From NCBI GenBank assembly GCA_035518375.1, contig DATIXQ010000109.1:1-24539 (forward strand): DNA of 24,539 nt. The letters run 5' to 3'. Positions 1-8,312 of the stretch are shown piece by piece (position 1 is the stretch's first letter; each line of letters begins with the position of its first letter). The position numbers were made by a program, and so were the translations under genes. The notes under the pieces were generated by a model. The model was not told the origin of the DNA, ran no database searches, and saw only the letters and a program-made list of their open reading frames with translations. The stretch comes from DATJLY01 sp035518375 (GTDB lineage: Bacteria; Pseudomonadota; Alphaproteobacteria; ATCC43930; CGMCC-115725).

Positions 1-516
1 CGGCACCAGCGTCGGCAGCGTGAGATCGACCGAGAGCCCGTTCAAGCCGAGCGAGCCCAAAGCCTCGGCCGCGACGGCAACGACTTCGAGATCCGCCGCC
101 ACGGAATCGGAGCCGATCAATTCCGCGCCCACCTGCCCCACCTGGCGCTCGGGCCGGATTTCGCTGCCGCGCACGCGCAGCACTTGCCCCGCGTAGCAGA
201 GCCGCAACGGCCGCGGCGCGTCCTTCAGGCGTGTCGTCGCGATGCGCGCCACTTGCGGCGTCATGTCGGCGCGCAAGCCAATCATGCGCTGCGACACCGG
301 ATCCATGAAGCGGAACGTGTCCTTCGCCATGGCCGCGCCGGCGCCGGAAAGAAGATTGTCCTCGTACTCGGCCATCGGCGGCTTCACGCGCTCGTAGCCG
401 TTCATCGCCAGCGCCGCCGTCAGGCGGTGGACGATCTCGGCTTCCCACGCCGCATCGGGCGCGAGCAGGTCCGAAAGCCCCTGCGGGAGAAGCGCCGGGT
501 GGAGCGCGTCATTCAT
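1..516 (-). CDS. hisZ: ATP phosphoribosyltransferase regulatory subunit HisZ (5' part; gene runs off the left edge)
   Basis: The minus strand is open from the ATG at 516 to the window edge and gives 172 residues beginning MNDALHPALLPQGLSDLL. HisZ is a catalytically inactive paralogue of histidyl-tRNA synthetase. It pairs with short-form HisG to catalyse and regulate the first step of histidine synthesis in the cytoplasm. The class II synthetase-like fold is recognisable from the FRFMDP segment (about residues 69-73), the RADMTPQVAR segment (82-91) and the GQVLRVRG...ERQVGQVGAELIG segment (110-135). HisRS itself is a possible alternative, but the divergent N-terminus and motif context fit HisZ better. 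The C-terminal half is outside the window. The lipoprotein gene upstream ends 45 bases before this start, on the same strand. No strong ribosome-binding site is visible; the start was chosen because the family motif LLPxGLxDLL follows it directly. Confidence 0.88.
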   Translation of the reverse strand, partial: MNDALHPALLPQGLSDLLAPDAAWEAEIVHRLTAALAMNGYERVKPPMAEYEDNLLSGAGAAMAKDTFRFMDPVSQRMIGLRADMTPQVARIATTRLKDAPRPLRLCYAGQVLRVRGSEIRPERQVGQVGAELIGSDSVAADLEVVAVAAEALGSLGLNGLSVDLTLPTLVP

Positions 517-561
517 GCGCGCGGGATAGCCGCTTTACCACAGGTGGGCAAGCCGGACGGG

Positions 562-1125
562 CTATTTGCCGTACTGCGCTCCGCGCTCCATTTCGCCCTT
601 GGACCACGCGATCACAGCGTCTGCCGTGTCGGCGCCGAACTTCTCCATCAAATCATCCATGTCCAGGAAGTCGGCCCCGCCGATCCCCGCGCCGCCGGCG
701 TAGGACTTTGCATTCTCGAACTGAGCGAGGACCACGCCGCTCGCGTCCGTAATCTGAAACTGTCCTTCGATGTGGGCAGCCCCAGCACCGAATCCGATGA
801 GTAGACGTGCGACTTTGCTGCCTTTGTCGACAGTCGTGATGTTCCCGGACAGAACGATCACGTCAGCCGGTACCTGGGTTCCGGCCGAGGCCACCACTGT
901 CTGCAGGACGTGCTGTTCTTGCAGGCGATTGAGGAAGCCGTGCTGGAAATGCGGAATCTCGGGTTGCCACACCGAGTCCGAGACTTGGACAGCACCGATT
1001 TCGACAGACGAGAACGTCTTCGTCGGGTGCTGAACCTGCAACGGAGTGACCGTCGTCGTCGTGCAGGCGCCCACCAGAAGCGCGGGAGCGAGGCCAAGCG
1101 CCCAGCGCCAAAGTCTCCGTGCCAT
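562..1125 (-). CDS. DUF4410-like outer-membrane lipoprotein
   Basis: The 187-residue product has a lipoprotein signal peptide: positively charged MARRLWR, a hydrophobic stretch at about residues 8-20, and a lipobox LVGAC with the acylated Cys at 21, followed by a Thr-rich tether. The mature part resembles DUF4410-type lipoproteins. It has a VEIGAVQVSD strand near the start, a predicted strand VIVLSGNITTVDKGSK, and then the glycine-rich GFGAGAAH motif (about residues 112-119) seen in this family. A lipid-anchored periplasmic protein is therefore inferred; no biochemical role is known to me. A purine-rich GGGGGGAAC lies just upstream of the ATG at 1125 and supports this start. The gene may be cotranscribed with hisZ, although there is no functional link. 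Confidence 0.75.
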   Translation of the reverse strand: MARRLWRWALGLAPALLVGACTTTTVTPLQVQHPTKTFSSVEIGAVQVSDSVWQPEIPHFQHGFLNRLQEQHVLQTVVASAGTQVPADVIVLSGNITTVDKGSKVARLLIGFGAGAAHIEGQFQITDASGVVLAQFENAKSYAGGAGIGGADFLDMDDLMEKFGADTADAVIAWSKGEMERGAQYGK

Positions 1126-1263
1126 GTTGTTCCCCCCAGAACGAATGCACGAGATGGTTGTAGTCTAATCGCACGCAGGTGCTTTCGCCACCCTTAGTTG
1201 AGATGCGATGGTTGCCCCTTACCGAGCGCTTCGTCTAACGTTCGGCGGAAGGAGGCTTGCCCC

Positions 1264-2238
1264 ATGAGGATCATCGCCATCGAGGAGCACTACTCGACGC
1301 CGCTTTACCGGGAGAAGGTGAAGGCGAACGAGTTCCGCAGCTTCTACGTCAGATCGCGCGGCGAGCAGATCGGGCACGACATCGTCAAAGAGCTTGGCGA
1401 CCTCACGGATTCGCGCCTCAAGAACATGGACGCGCACGGCGTCGACCTCCAGGTGCTCTCCTTCACCTCGCCGGGGGCGCAGGGCTTCCCGGCCGACGAA
1501 GCGATCCCGATGGCGAAAGACGCGAACGACCGGCTGGCGCAAGCGATGAGGGCGCATCCGACGCGGTTTGCCGGATTCGCGGCGCTGCCGACCGCGGCGC
1601 CGGAGGCCGCGGCCGACGAGCTCGAGCGCTGCATCAAGGATCTCAAATTCTGCGGCACCATGATCCACGGCCACACGCGCGGCGAGTTTTTGGACGACAA
1701 GAAGTTCTGGCCCGTCTTCGCGCGCGCGGAGAAGCTCGACGTGCCGATCTATCTTCATCCGACCTTGCCCGCGCCCGCGGCGATCAAGGCCTATTTCGAG
1801 GGCTTCGAGGAAATCGCGCGTGCCGGCTGGGGCTTCGCCGTCGACACTTCGATCCATTTCCTGCGCATTCTCTTCTCCGGCGTATTCGACGAGTATCCGA
1901 AGCTCAAGATCATCTTGGGTCATCTCGGCGAAGGCTTGCCGTTCGCGATGCACCGCTTGAACGACCACACCTATCGCGCGGCAAAGCACCGTGGCCTCAA
2001 GAAGACCCCGCTCGACTATATCCGCGACAATCTCTACGTCACGACGAGCGGCAACTGGTACGAGCCCGCCTTCGTCTGCACTTTGCTCGCGATGGGCGCC
2101 GACAACATCCTCTGGGCGATCGACTGGCCTTACGAGGCGAACAAGACCGGGATGGAGTTCTTCAACAAGCTGTCCTTGAACGACATCGACCGCGCGAAGA
2201 TCGCGCACCAGAACGCCGAGCGGATCCTCAAACTATAA
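1264..2238 (+). CDS. Amidohydrolase-superfamily protein of the ACMSD / gamma-resorcylate decarboxylase type
   Basis: This 324-residue protein has the full metal site of the Amidohydrolase_2 (ACMSD) group: E8 in the N-terminal IEEH motif, H165 in YLHPT, H220 in LGHLGEG and D287 in WAIDWPYE. The positions almost coincide with those of gamma-resorcylate (2,6-dihydroxybenzoate) decarboxylase. The family performs metal-dependent, non-oxidative decarboxylation or hydrolysis of aromatic or related acids in the cytoplasm. Decarboxylation of a hydroxylated benzoate is therefore a reasonable inference, but the substrate cannot be read from the sequence. The ATG at 1264 was preferred over an in-frame start at 1198 because AAGGAGG lies about 8 bases upstream and the metal-binding motif then falls at residues 7-9. 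The Rieske oxygenase gene 140 bases downstream on the same strand suggests joint use in aromatic degradation, although a palindromic repeat lies between them. Confidence 0.88.
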   Translation: MRIIAIEEHYSTPLYREKVKANEFRSFYVRSRGEQIGHDIVKELGDLTDSRLKNMDAHGVDLQVLSFTSPGAQGFPADEAIPMAKDANDRLAQAMRAHPTRFAGFAALPTAAPEAAADELERCIKDLKFCGTMIHGHTRGEFLDDKKFWPVFARAEKLDVPIYLHPTLPAPAAIKAYFEGFEEIARAGWGFAVDTSIHFLRILFSGVFDEYPKLKIILGHLGEGLPFAMHRLNDHTYRAAKHRGLKKTPLDYIRDNLYVTTSGNWYEPAFVCTLLAMGADNILWAIDWPYEANKTGMEFFNKLSLNDIDRAKIAHQNAERILKL

Positions 2239-2308
2239 CTGTCATTGCGAGGAGCGGATGCTCCGAAGCAATCCCCTGGAGATTGCTTCGCTACGCTCGC
2301 AATGACAG
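2239..2308. repeat. Dispersed palindromic repeat, family A, copy 1
   Basis: The element begins CTGTCATTGCGAG and ends with its exact reverse complement CTCGCAATGACAG. Inner arms GAAGCAATC and GATTGCTTC flank a short loop. A second copy lies at 12087-12152. Repeats of this type are common between genes in alphaproteobacteria. It starts immediately after the stop codon of the amidohydrolase gene, so it may form a hairpin that attenuates or terminates transcription before the Rieske gene. Confidence 0.85.
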
Positions 2309-2377
2309 CCGATGGGCTCTCGCGGTTGACAGCGTTCCCCGTTCTTCGTCCAATCCTCCGGGAACGGGAGGATGCGG

Positions 2378-3415
2378 ATGTTCCTGCGCAACGCATGGTA
2401 TCCGGCGGCGACCGTCGATGAGCTGGCGGCGGGGCAGCTCTTTCCCCGCATTGTGCTCAACGAGCCGATCGTGCTGTTCCGCGACGCTGGCACCGGCAAG
2501 GTCGCGGCGCTCGAAGATCGTTGCTGCCATCGCGGCGCGCCCCTGTCGATCGGGCAGATCACCGATCGGGGCCTCGTGTGCGGCTATCACGGCCTTGTCT
2601 TCGACGCGCGCGGCATCTGCATCGACATGCCGGGAAGTCACGGCCGCATTCCCGAGAGCGCCCGCGTCCGGTCCTATCCCGTGTCCGAGACGGGCGGCTT
2701 CGTCTGGATCTGGATGGGCGATCCGGCCGGCGCGGACGAGGATCTCATCCCGTCTCTTCCGCGCCACGGCGACATCGACGACCGCACGGCGCGACGCGCG
2801 CACGGGGTGATGCACGTCAAGGCAAACTATGTGCTGTTCCTCGAGAACCTGATGGACCTGACGCATCTGCCTTTTGTCCACAAAACCTCGATCGGCGGCC
2901 ATCCCGAGGATCACGCCGACGCGCAGATGGAGACGCACGACACACCGAACGGCGTGCACTTCTCGCGCCTGATGCTCGATGCGGTGCCGCCGCCGGGCTA
3001 CGCCAAGCGCTACGGCTTCGCCGGCAAGATCGACCGCTGGGAGGAGTTCGACTACGTGGCGCCGGCGACCGTGCTGCAATTCACCGGCGCCGTCGACGCG
3101 GGCGACTACAAGAAGGGCATCCGCAGCGGCCATCACCATTTGCGCGGCATCCACACGTTCCTGCCCGAGACCGAGCGGAGCTGCTTCTATTTCTGGTCAT
3201 TCGTTGATGGGTTCCGCGGGCCGGGCTCCGAGGCTGACCGCACGCTGGAAGTGGCGGCCATATTCCGCGAGGACGCGAAGCTCATCGAGCAGCAGCAGCT
3301 TCGTCTCGAAGGCTATGACCTGGAGCGGCTAACCGCGATCCCGAGCGATGTCGCGCGCGTGCACATGGGCCGCTTCCTCGCGCGCAGGATCGCGGAAGAG
3401 CGCGACGAAGCTTAA
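2378..3415 (+). CDS. Rieske non-heme iron oxygenase, VanA-like
   Basis: The 345-residue protein has an N-terminal Rieske [2Fe-2S] domain with C49-x-H51 and, 16 residues later, C68-x2-H71 (RCCHRG...CGYHG). The C-terminal catalytic domain has mononuclear-iron motif ENLMDLTHLPFVH (D160, H163, H168) and a likely third ligand D299 in FREDAKLIEQQQ. Length and layout match the vanillate O-demethylase oxygenase (VanA) and related aryl demethylase/hydroxylase group, which accept electrons from a separate reductase. No reductase gene (VanB-like) is in the window, so it must be supplied elsewhere. An in-frame ATG at 2372 abuts the GGGAGG at 2366-2371, so the ATG at 2378, six bases from that site, is the likelier start. 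It also gives the family-typical MFLRNAWYPA N-terminus. The substrate is unknown; the upstream amidohydrolase suggests an aromatic acid. Confidence 0.9.
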   Translation: MFLRNAWYPAATVDELAAGQLFPRIVLNEPIVLFRDAGTGKVAALEDRCCHRGAPLSIGQITDRGLVCGYHGLVFDARGICIDMPGSHGRIPESARVRSYPVSETGGFVWIWMGDPAGADEDLIPSLPRHGDIDDRTARRAHGVMHVKANYVLFLENLMDLTHLPFVHKTSIGGHPEDHADAQMETHDTPNGVHFSRLMLDAVPPPGYAKRYGFAGKIDRWEEFDYVAPATVLQFTGAVDAGDYKKGIRSGHHHLRGIHTFLPETERSCFYFWSFVDGFRGPGSEADRTLEVAAIFREDAKLIEQQQLRLEGYDLERLTAIPSDVARVHMGRFLARRIAEERDEA

Positions 3416-3416
3416 T

Positions 3417-3557
3417 CGCGGTGCGTCCTTCGACTGCGCTCTCCTTCGCCAGGCTCAGGATCGCTCCGCTCAGGATGAGGAGCTTTGGATGAGGCTCAAA
3501 GAAAAGTCCTCATCCTGAGCGTAGGCCCGAAGGGCCGAAGTCGAAGGACGCACCGCG
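3417..3557. repeat. Dispersed palindromic repeat, family B, copy 1 (also a likely bidirectional terminator)
   Basis: Perfect 18-base outer arms lie at 3417-3434 and 3540-3557 (cgcggtgcgtccttcgac and its complement). Inner arms gctcaggatgagga (3468-3481) and tcctcatcctgagc (3507-3520) would extend the hairpin. A related copy lies at 9198-9326. It fills almost the whole gap between the convergent Rieske and argG genes, so it could end transcription from both sides; that role is inferred. Confidence 0.85.
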
Positions 3558-3573
3558 GCGAGCTTCGCTCGCG

Positions 3574-4788
<1,215 letters not shown>

Positions 4789-4827
4789 CGTCTTTCCAAA
4801 ATCGCCGGCGCGGGCTTAGCATGGGCC

Positions 4828-5172
4828 ATGGCCGAGGTCACGATCTATCACAATCCGCGCTGCGCCACCTCGCGAAAGACGCTGGAATTGCTGCGGAAAC
4901 GCGGGGTCGAGCCGGCGATCGTCGAATACCTGAAGACGCCGCCCAACGAATCCCAGCTGAAGCATCTCGTGAAGATGCTCGGGATCGCGCCGCGCGCGCT
5001 CCTGCGCAAGAAGGAGGCGAAGGAGGCAGGGCTCGACAAGCCGGGGCTCACTGATGCGCAGATCATCGCCGGGATGGCGAAGCACCCGATCGCGATCGAG
5101 CGCCCGATCGTGGTGAAGGGCGCGCGCGCCGCGTTGGGCCGCCCGCCCGAAGCCGTGCTGAAGATTCTCTAG
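4828..5172 (+). CDS. arsC: ArsC/glutaredoxin-type arsenate reductase family protein
   Basis: The 114-residue product has the thioredoxin-fold ArsC signature HNPRCATSRKTL with the catalytic Cys at position 12. Arginines at R60 (LLRKKE), R92 (IERPIVV) and R105 (GRPPE) correspond to the oxyanion-binding arginines of the plasmid R773-type enzyme. Such enzymes reduce arsenate to arsenite with glutathione and glutaredoxin in the cytoplasm. No arsR, arsB or acr3 gene is nearby, so the in vivo role may be housekeeping or an unknown reduction, as for many short chromosomal ArsC/YffB-like proteins. An ATG seven bases upstream is in another frame. The stop codon is followed after seven bases by the DUF202 gene, so the two are probably cotranscribed. 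Confidence 0.88.
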   Translation: MAEVTIYHNPRCATSRKTLELLRKRGVEPAIVEYLKTPPNESQLKHLVKMLGIAPRALLRKKEAKEAGLDKPGLTDAQIIAGMAKHPIAIERPIVVKGARAALGRPPEAVLKIL

Positions 5173-5179
5173 CCGCGCA

Positions 5180-5566
5180 ATGATCCGCGCCTTCAGCGAT
5201 CACGCCGCCAACGAGCGCACGTTCCTCGCTTGGGTCAGGACCGGCATCGCCGTCATCGCCTTCGGCTTCGTCATCGAGCGCTTCAACCTGTTCCTGCTGG
5301 CGCTCGCAGGCTCCGGCGCGCCGGCCGTGGCGGAGCGGTTGCGGATCGAGCGGCTCGAAGGGCCGCTCGGGCGCTATGACGGGCTCGCCCTCATCGTCGG
5401 CGGCCTTGCCATCATCGTGCTCGCAGCGATCCGCTTCCGGCGCACAGGCCGGCTCATCGATGACCCGGCGACTCATCCCGCCGATAGCTTGCGCACCGAG
5501 CTGATCCTGTCGGCGGCGATCGTGGTGGTCGTCGCTCTCTTCAGCGCGTATCTCGTGATCGGCTGA
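5180..5566 (+). CDS. YidH/DUF202 family inner-membrane protein
   Basis: The 128-residue protein opens with the family motif HAANERTFLAWVRTGIAVIAFG. It has three predicted membrane segments: about residues 20-43, 69-84 and 108-127. An arginine-rich loop RFRRTGRL follows the second segment. This matches the DUF202 (YidH) family of small inner-membrane proteins, whose function is not established. It lies seven bases after the arsC-like gene, suggesting one transcript. Its stop codon directly abuts the stop codon of the convergent rlmN gene, leaving no intergenic terminator. Confidence 0.85.
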   Translation: MIRAFSDHAANERTFLAWVRTGIAVIAFGFVIERFNLFLLALAGSGAPAVAERLRIERLEGPLGRYDGLALIVGGLAIIVLAAIRFRRTGRLIDDPATHPADSLRTELILSAAIVVVVALFSAYLVIG

Positions 5567-6658
5567 TCAGGCGTTTGCGGCTTCGTTCCTTTCGCTGCGC
5601 CTGAGCTTCACGCTCTCGGACTTGAGCTGGCCGCAGGCGGCGAGAATGTCGCGGCCGCGCGGCGTCCGCACCGGCGAGGGATAGCCCGCGTCGTTGACGA
5701 TGTTGCCGAAGGCGGCGATGGCGCGCGAGGTCGAGCATTCGAACGGCGCGCCCGGCCACGGGTTGAACGGAATGAGATTCACCTTGGCCGGGATGCCGGC
5801 GATCAGACGCACCAGCTCGTTCGCCTCGGCCGCGCTGTCGTTCACGTCCTTCAGCATCACGTACTCGAAGGTGATGCGGCGCGCGTTCGAGGCACCCGGA
5901 TATGCGCGGCACGCGGCCATCAATTCGGCCAGCGGGTATTTCTTGTTGAGCGGAACGAGCACGTCGCGCAGCTCGTCAGTGACGGCGTGGAGCGAGACCG
6001 CGAGATTGACGCCGAGCTCCTCGCCGCAGCGCTGCATCATCGGCACGACGCCCGCGGTCGAGAGCGTGACCTTGCGGCGCGAGACCGAGAGGCCTTCGTT
6101 GTCGAGGATGATCTTCACCGCCGCCGCGATGTTGTCGAAATTGTAGAGCGGCTCGCCCATGCCCATGAAGACGATGTTGGTGAGGAGCCGGTCATCCTTG
6201 GGCGACGGCCATTCGCCCAAGGCATCGCGCGCCGTCATCACTTGCCCGACAATTTCGGCGGCGCCGAGATTGCGCACGAGGCGCTGCGTGCCGGTGTGGC
6301 AGAATTTGCAGGTGAGCGTGCAGCCCACTTGCGAAGAGATGCAGAGCGTGCCGCGATCTTCCTCGGGGATGTGGACGCACTCGGCCTCTTGCCCGTCGGC
6401 AAAACGGAGGAGCCATTTGCGCGTACCATCCTCGGAGACTTGTCCGCGCGCGATCTCGGGCCGCGCCACGACGTAGCGCGCGGCCAAATCGGCGCGGAAC
6501 GATTTCGCGAGCGAGGTCATCGCCGCGAAATCCGTGGCGCCGCGATGGTAGATCCAGTGCCAGAGCTGGCGTGCGCGATAGGGCTCGGCGCCGATTTCGG
6601 CCAGCTCGGCCGCAAGCTCGGCACGCGACAAACCCACGAGATTCTTGGGCGCGTCCAT
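5567..6658 (-). CDS. rlmN: Dual-specificity 23S rRNA A2503 / tRNA A37 C2-methyltransferase RlmN
   Basis: The 363-residue radical SAM enzyme methylates C2 of A2503 in 23S rRNA and of A37 in some tRNAs, which supports translational accuracy. The [4Fe-4S] cluster motif CTLTCKFC gives C113, C117 and C120. The mechanistic cysteine pair appears to be C106 (GTLCISSQVG) and C342 (ILAACGQL), matching the two catalytic cysteines of the E. coli enzyme. The SAM-binding GMGEPLYNFDN segment is also present. A longer reading from a TTG at 6694 is possible. I prefer the ATG at 6658 because MDAPKNLVGLSRAEL is family-like and the extra residues are not. The IalB-like gene ends 39 bases upstream on the same strand, so the two may share a transcript. 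The C-terminal tail after C342 is Arg/Lys-rich. Confidence 0.96.
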   Translation of the reverse strand: MDAPKNLVGLSRAELAAELAEIGAEPYRARQLWHWIYHRGATDFAAMTSLAKSFRADLAARYVVARPEIARGQVSEDGTRKWLLRFADGQEAECVHIPEEDRGTLCISSQVGCTLTCKFCHTGTQRLVRNLGAAEIVGQVMTARDALGEWPSPKDDRLLTNIVFMGMGEPLYNFDNIAAAVKIILDNEGLSVSRRKVTLSTAGVVPMMQRCGEELGVNLAVSLHAVTDELRDVLVPLNKKYPLAELMAACRAYPGASNARRITFEYVMLKDVNDSAAEANELVRLIAGIPAKVNLIPFNPWPGAPFECSTSRAIAAFGNIVNDAGYPSPVRTPRGRDILAACGQLKSESVKLRRSERNEAANA

Positions 6659-6697
6659 CCGCCGAGGATATAGGGGCGAAACGCGCCCGCGCAAAGC

Positions 6698-7243
6698 TCA
6701 GCGCTTGACGCCGCAGGCCTTGTCGATCGCGGCCAGGGCCTTGTCGAAGCCGACGAGCGCGTAAGTGTCGGTCGTGCCGGTGCCGCGCTGGGAGCTGCCC
6801 TTGAGGCTCGCGTGCTTGCCCTTGGCGAGCGCCTCGGTAACCGCCTTGTCGGTGGCGCTGTCGGCCGCCCAAGCCGACTCCTTGTCGGTGAAGAGCGAGA
6901 ATTTCTTGCCGTCGACGTCGAGATCGGCCGAGGAGCCCTGCTTATAAGGATAGCCCGCGTCGAAATGGACGACGTTCAGCGCTTTCTCGCCCGGCCGGTG
7001 GGTGATGTAGAGGTCGATGCGGCCGCGCGAGAGGTTCGCCGGTTCGCTCTTCTCGGGCGTCCCCACGAGATAGCAGACCTTGCCGCCCTTCTCGCTGTAG
7101 GCGAGCGCGGTCCAGCCATGATCGGCCACGAGTTGCTGGGTCCCGCTGTCGGAGGCGGCGGGCGCGGCGAGGCTCGGGCCGGCAAAGGCGGCGAGCGCAA
7201 AAAGGGCCAGGGCGGGGCCCAAGGTGGCCGGACGGGAAGGCAT
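6698..7243 (-). CDS. Invasion-associated locus B (IalB) family secreted protein
   Basis: The 181-residue product begins with a Sec signal peptide: hydrophobic residues at about 8-24 and a probable cleavage after SLA-AP near residue 26. The mature part matches the IalB family: GGKVCYLVGTPEKSEP, then LYITHRPGEKALNVVHFDAGYPYKQGS, VDGKKFSLFTDKESAWAADS and a closing TDTYALVGFDKALAAIDKACGV. Two cysteines (in KVCYL and DKACG) could form a disulfide, as expected for a periplasmic or surface protein. IalB-family proteins were named from Bartonella but are widespread in free-living alphaproteobacteria, so a virulence role should not be assumed. No Shine-Dalgarno is seen before the ATG at 7243. A possible promoter lies so close upstream that the message may be leaderless. 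Confidence 0.87.
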   Translation of the reverse strand: MPSRPATLGPALALFALAAFAGPSLAAPAASDSGTQQLVADHGWTALAYSEKGGKVCYLVGTPEKSEPANLSRGRIDLYITHRPGEKALNVVHFDAGYPYKQGSSADLDVDGKKFSLFTDKESAWAADSATDKAVTEALAKGKHASLKGSSQRGTGTTDTYALVGFDKALAAIDKACGVKR

Positions 7244-7248
7244 AGGCC

Positions 7249-7278
7249 AACATACCGAAGCCTCACGAGTCGTGCCAA
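7249..7278 (-). promoter_or_regulatory. Candidate sigma70-type promoter for the IalB-like gene
   Basis: On the minus strand TTGGCA (7278-7273) and TATGTT (7254-7249) are separated by 18 bases. They match the -35 and -10 consensus at 5/6 and 4/6 positions. The -10 hexamer ends five bases before the ATG, so initiation would fall at or next to the start codon. This was judged by eye and is unproven. Confidence 0.35.
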
Positions 7279-7325
7279 GCCTCTCTCGAAAAATTAAGCT
7301 ACTGATTCACTTCAATAAAATTGGG

Positions 7326-7349
7326 TGGCGATTATCCCGGACTTGACTA
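7326..7349 (+). repeat. Left terminal inverted repeat of the IS1595-type element
   Basis: Starts TGGCGATTATCCCGGACTT. It matches the reverse complement of 9149-9172 at 23 of 24 positions; the single difference is G versus T at the twentieth base. Confidence 0.88.
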
Positions 7350-7397
7350 ATGGACCGGATTGGCCTAGATTGGCTTTTGTCAGCACGGGAGCCTCCT

Positions 7398-8312
7398 ATG
7401 GCCAAGACGATCCGCCAGATGACCATTAAGGAATGGGAAGCCGCCTTCCCTACCGAAGATGCGTGCGCCGCCTATCTGGTCGCGCACCGTTGGCCTTACG
7501 GGCAAGTGGTCTGTCCTCGGTGCGGCAATCTCAAAGTGAAGCCGCACGGCACGATCCCCTATTGCTGGCTTTGCAACGAGTGTTCGCCCTCGCAGACGAA
7601 CTATCGCTTCTCCCACATTGCCGGGACCGTGTTCGAGAACACGAATAAGCCGCTTCGGGATTGGTTTCGCGTCCTGCACATGATGGTCACGGCCAAGAAA
7701 GGCGTCAGCGCCCTTCAGGTCATGCGGGTTATGGGTTTCGGCTCCTACAAGACCGCGCATTACATGTGCATGAGGCTCCGCGCGGCGATGCAGGACAAAG
7801 ACTTCCTCGCCATGACCGGCATTGTGGAGGTCGATGAGACTTTCGTCGGCGGCAAGACGCAGAACAAGCATAAGGACAAGCGCGGGCAAGGTCGCGGGCC
7901 GGGCGGCGGCTCGGGCGGCAAGACCGCCGTTGTCGGCGCAGTCTCCCGCAGCAAGAAGAATGTGGTTGCACGCGTGATCGGCAGCGCCACGGCGGCGGCT
8001 GTCGGTGGCTTCGTGCGTCAGACTGTTGATAGCAAGGTCAGCCTTCTCGCGACCGATATGTGGATGGGATACAAGGGGCTCGACACTGACTACACGCGCG
8101 TTTCTGTTGACCATGAAATCGGCCAGTACGTCGTCGGCGCGATCCATACCAACACCATCGAGGGTTTCTGGAGCCTGCTGAAGCGCGGCGTAATCGGTAC
8201 CTTCCACAAGGTTTCGCCCAAGTACCTGCCGCTTTACGTCGCGGAATTTTGCTTCCGTTACAATAACCGTGAGAACGAGGACATTTTCGGCGCGGCGGTG
8301 AAAGGATGCTAA
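7398..8312 (+). CDS. ISXO2-like (IS1595 family) transposase
   Basis: This 304-residue transposase has an N-terminal zinc-ribbon: C39-x2-C42 (CPRCG), with C56, C59 and C62 in YCWLCNEC supplying the other ligands. A helical region follows (WFRVLHMMVTAKKGVSALQVMRVMG). The DDE-type catalytic core has D146 in VEVDETFVGGK, D220 in ATDMWMGY, and N252/E255 in HTNTIEGFWSLLKRG, the hallmark of ISXO2/IS1595 enzymes. The Gly/Lys-rich insert after the first Asp (about residues 153-176) is also typical. The ATG at 7398 was chosen because MAKTIRQMTIKEWEAAFPTEDACAAYL is the family N-terminus; the 16 residues possible upstream would lie partly in the terminal repeat. No stop or frameshift interrupts it, so it may be active. 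Its last seven bases overlap the passenger gene. Confidence 0.94.
   Translation: MAKTIRQMTIKEWEAAFPTEDACAAYLVAHRWPYGQVVCPRCGNLKVKPHGTIPYCWLCNECSPSQTNYRFSHIAGTVFENTNKPLRDWFRVLHMMVTAKKGVSALQVMRVMGFGSYKTAHYMCMRLRAAMQDKDFLAMTGIVEVDETFVGGKTQNKHKDKRGQGRGPGGGSGGKTAVVGAVSRSKKNVVARVIGSATAAAVGGFVRQTVDSKVSLLATDMWMGYKGLDTDYTRVSVDHEIGQYVVGAIHTNTIEGFWSLLKRGVIGTFHKVSPKYLPLYVAEFCFRYNNRENEDIFGAAVKGC

Noticed and set aside
1219..2208. Minus-strand frame of 329 codons opposite the amidohydrolase
   Set aside because: The plus-strand gene has a complete metal site and ribosome-binding site; the minus frame has only shadow-type composition.
2291..3154. Minus-strand frame of 287 codons opposite the Rieske gene
   Set aside because: It is a shadow of a gene with all Rieske and iron ligands conserved.
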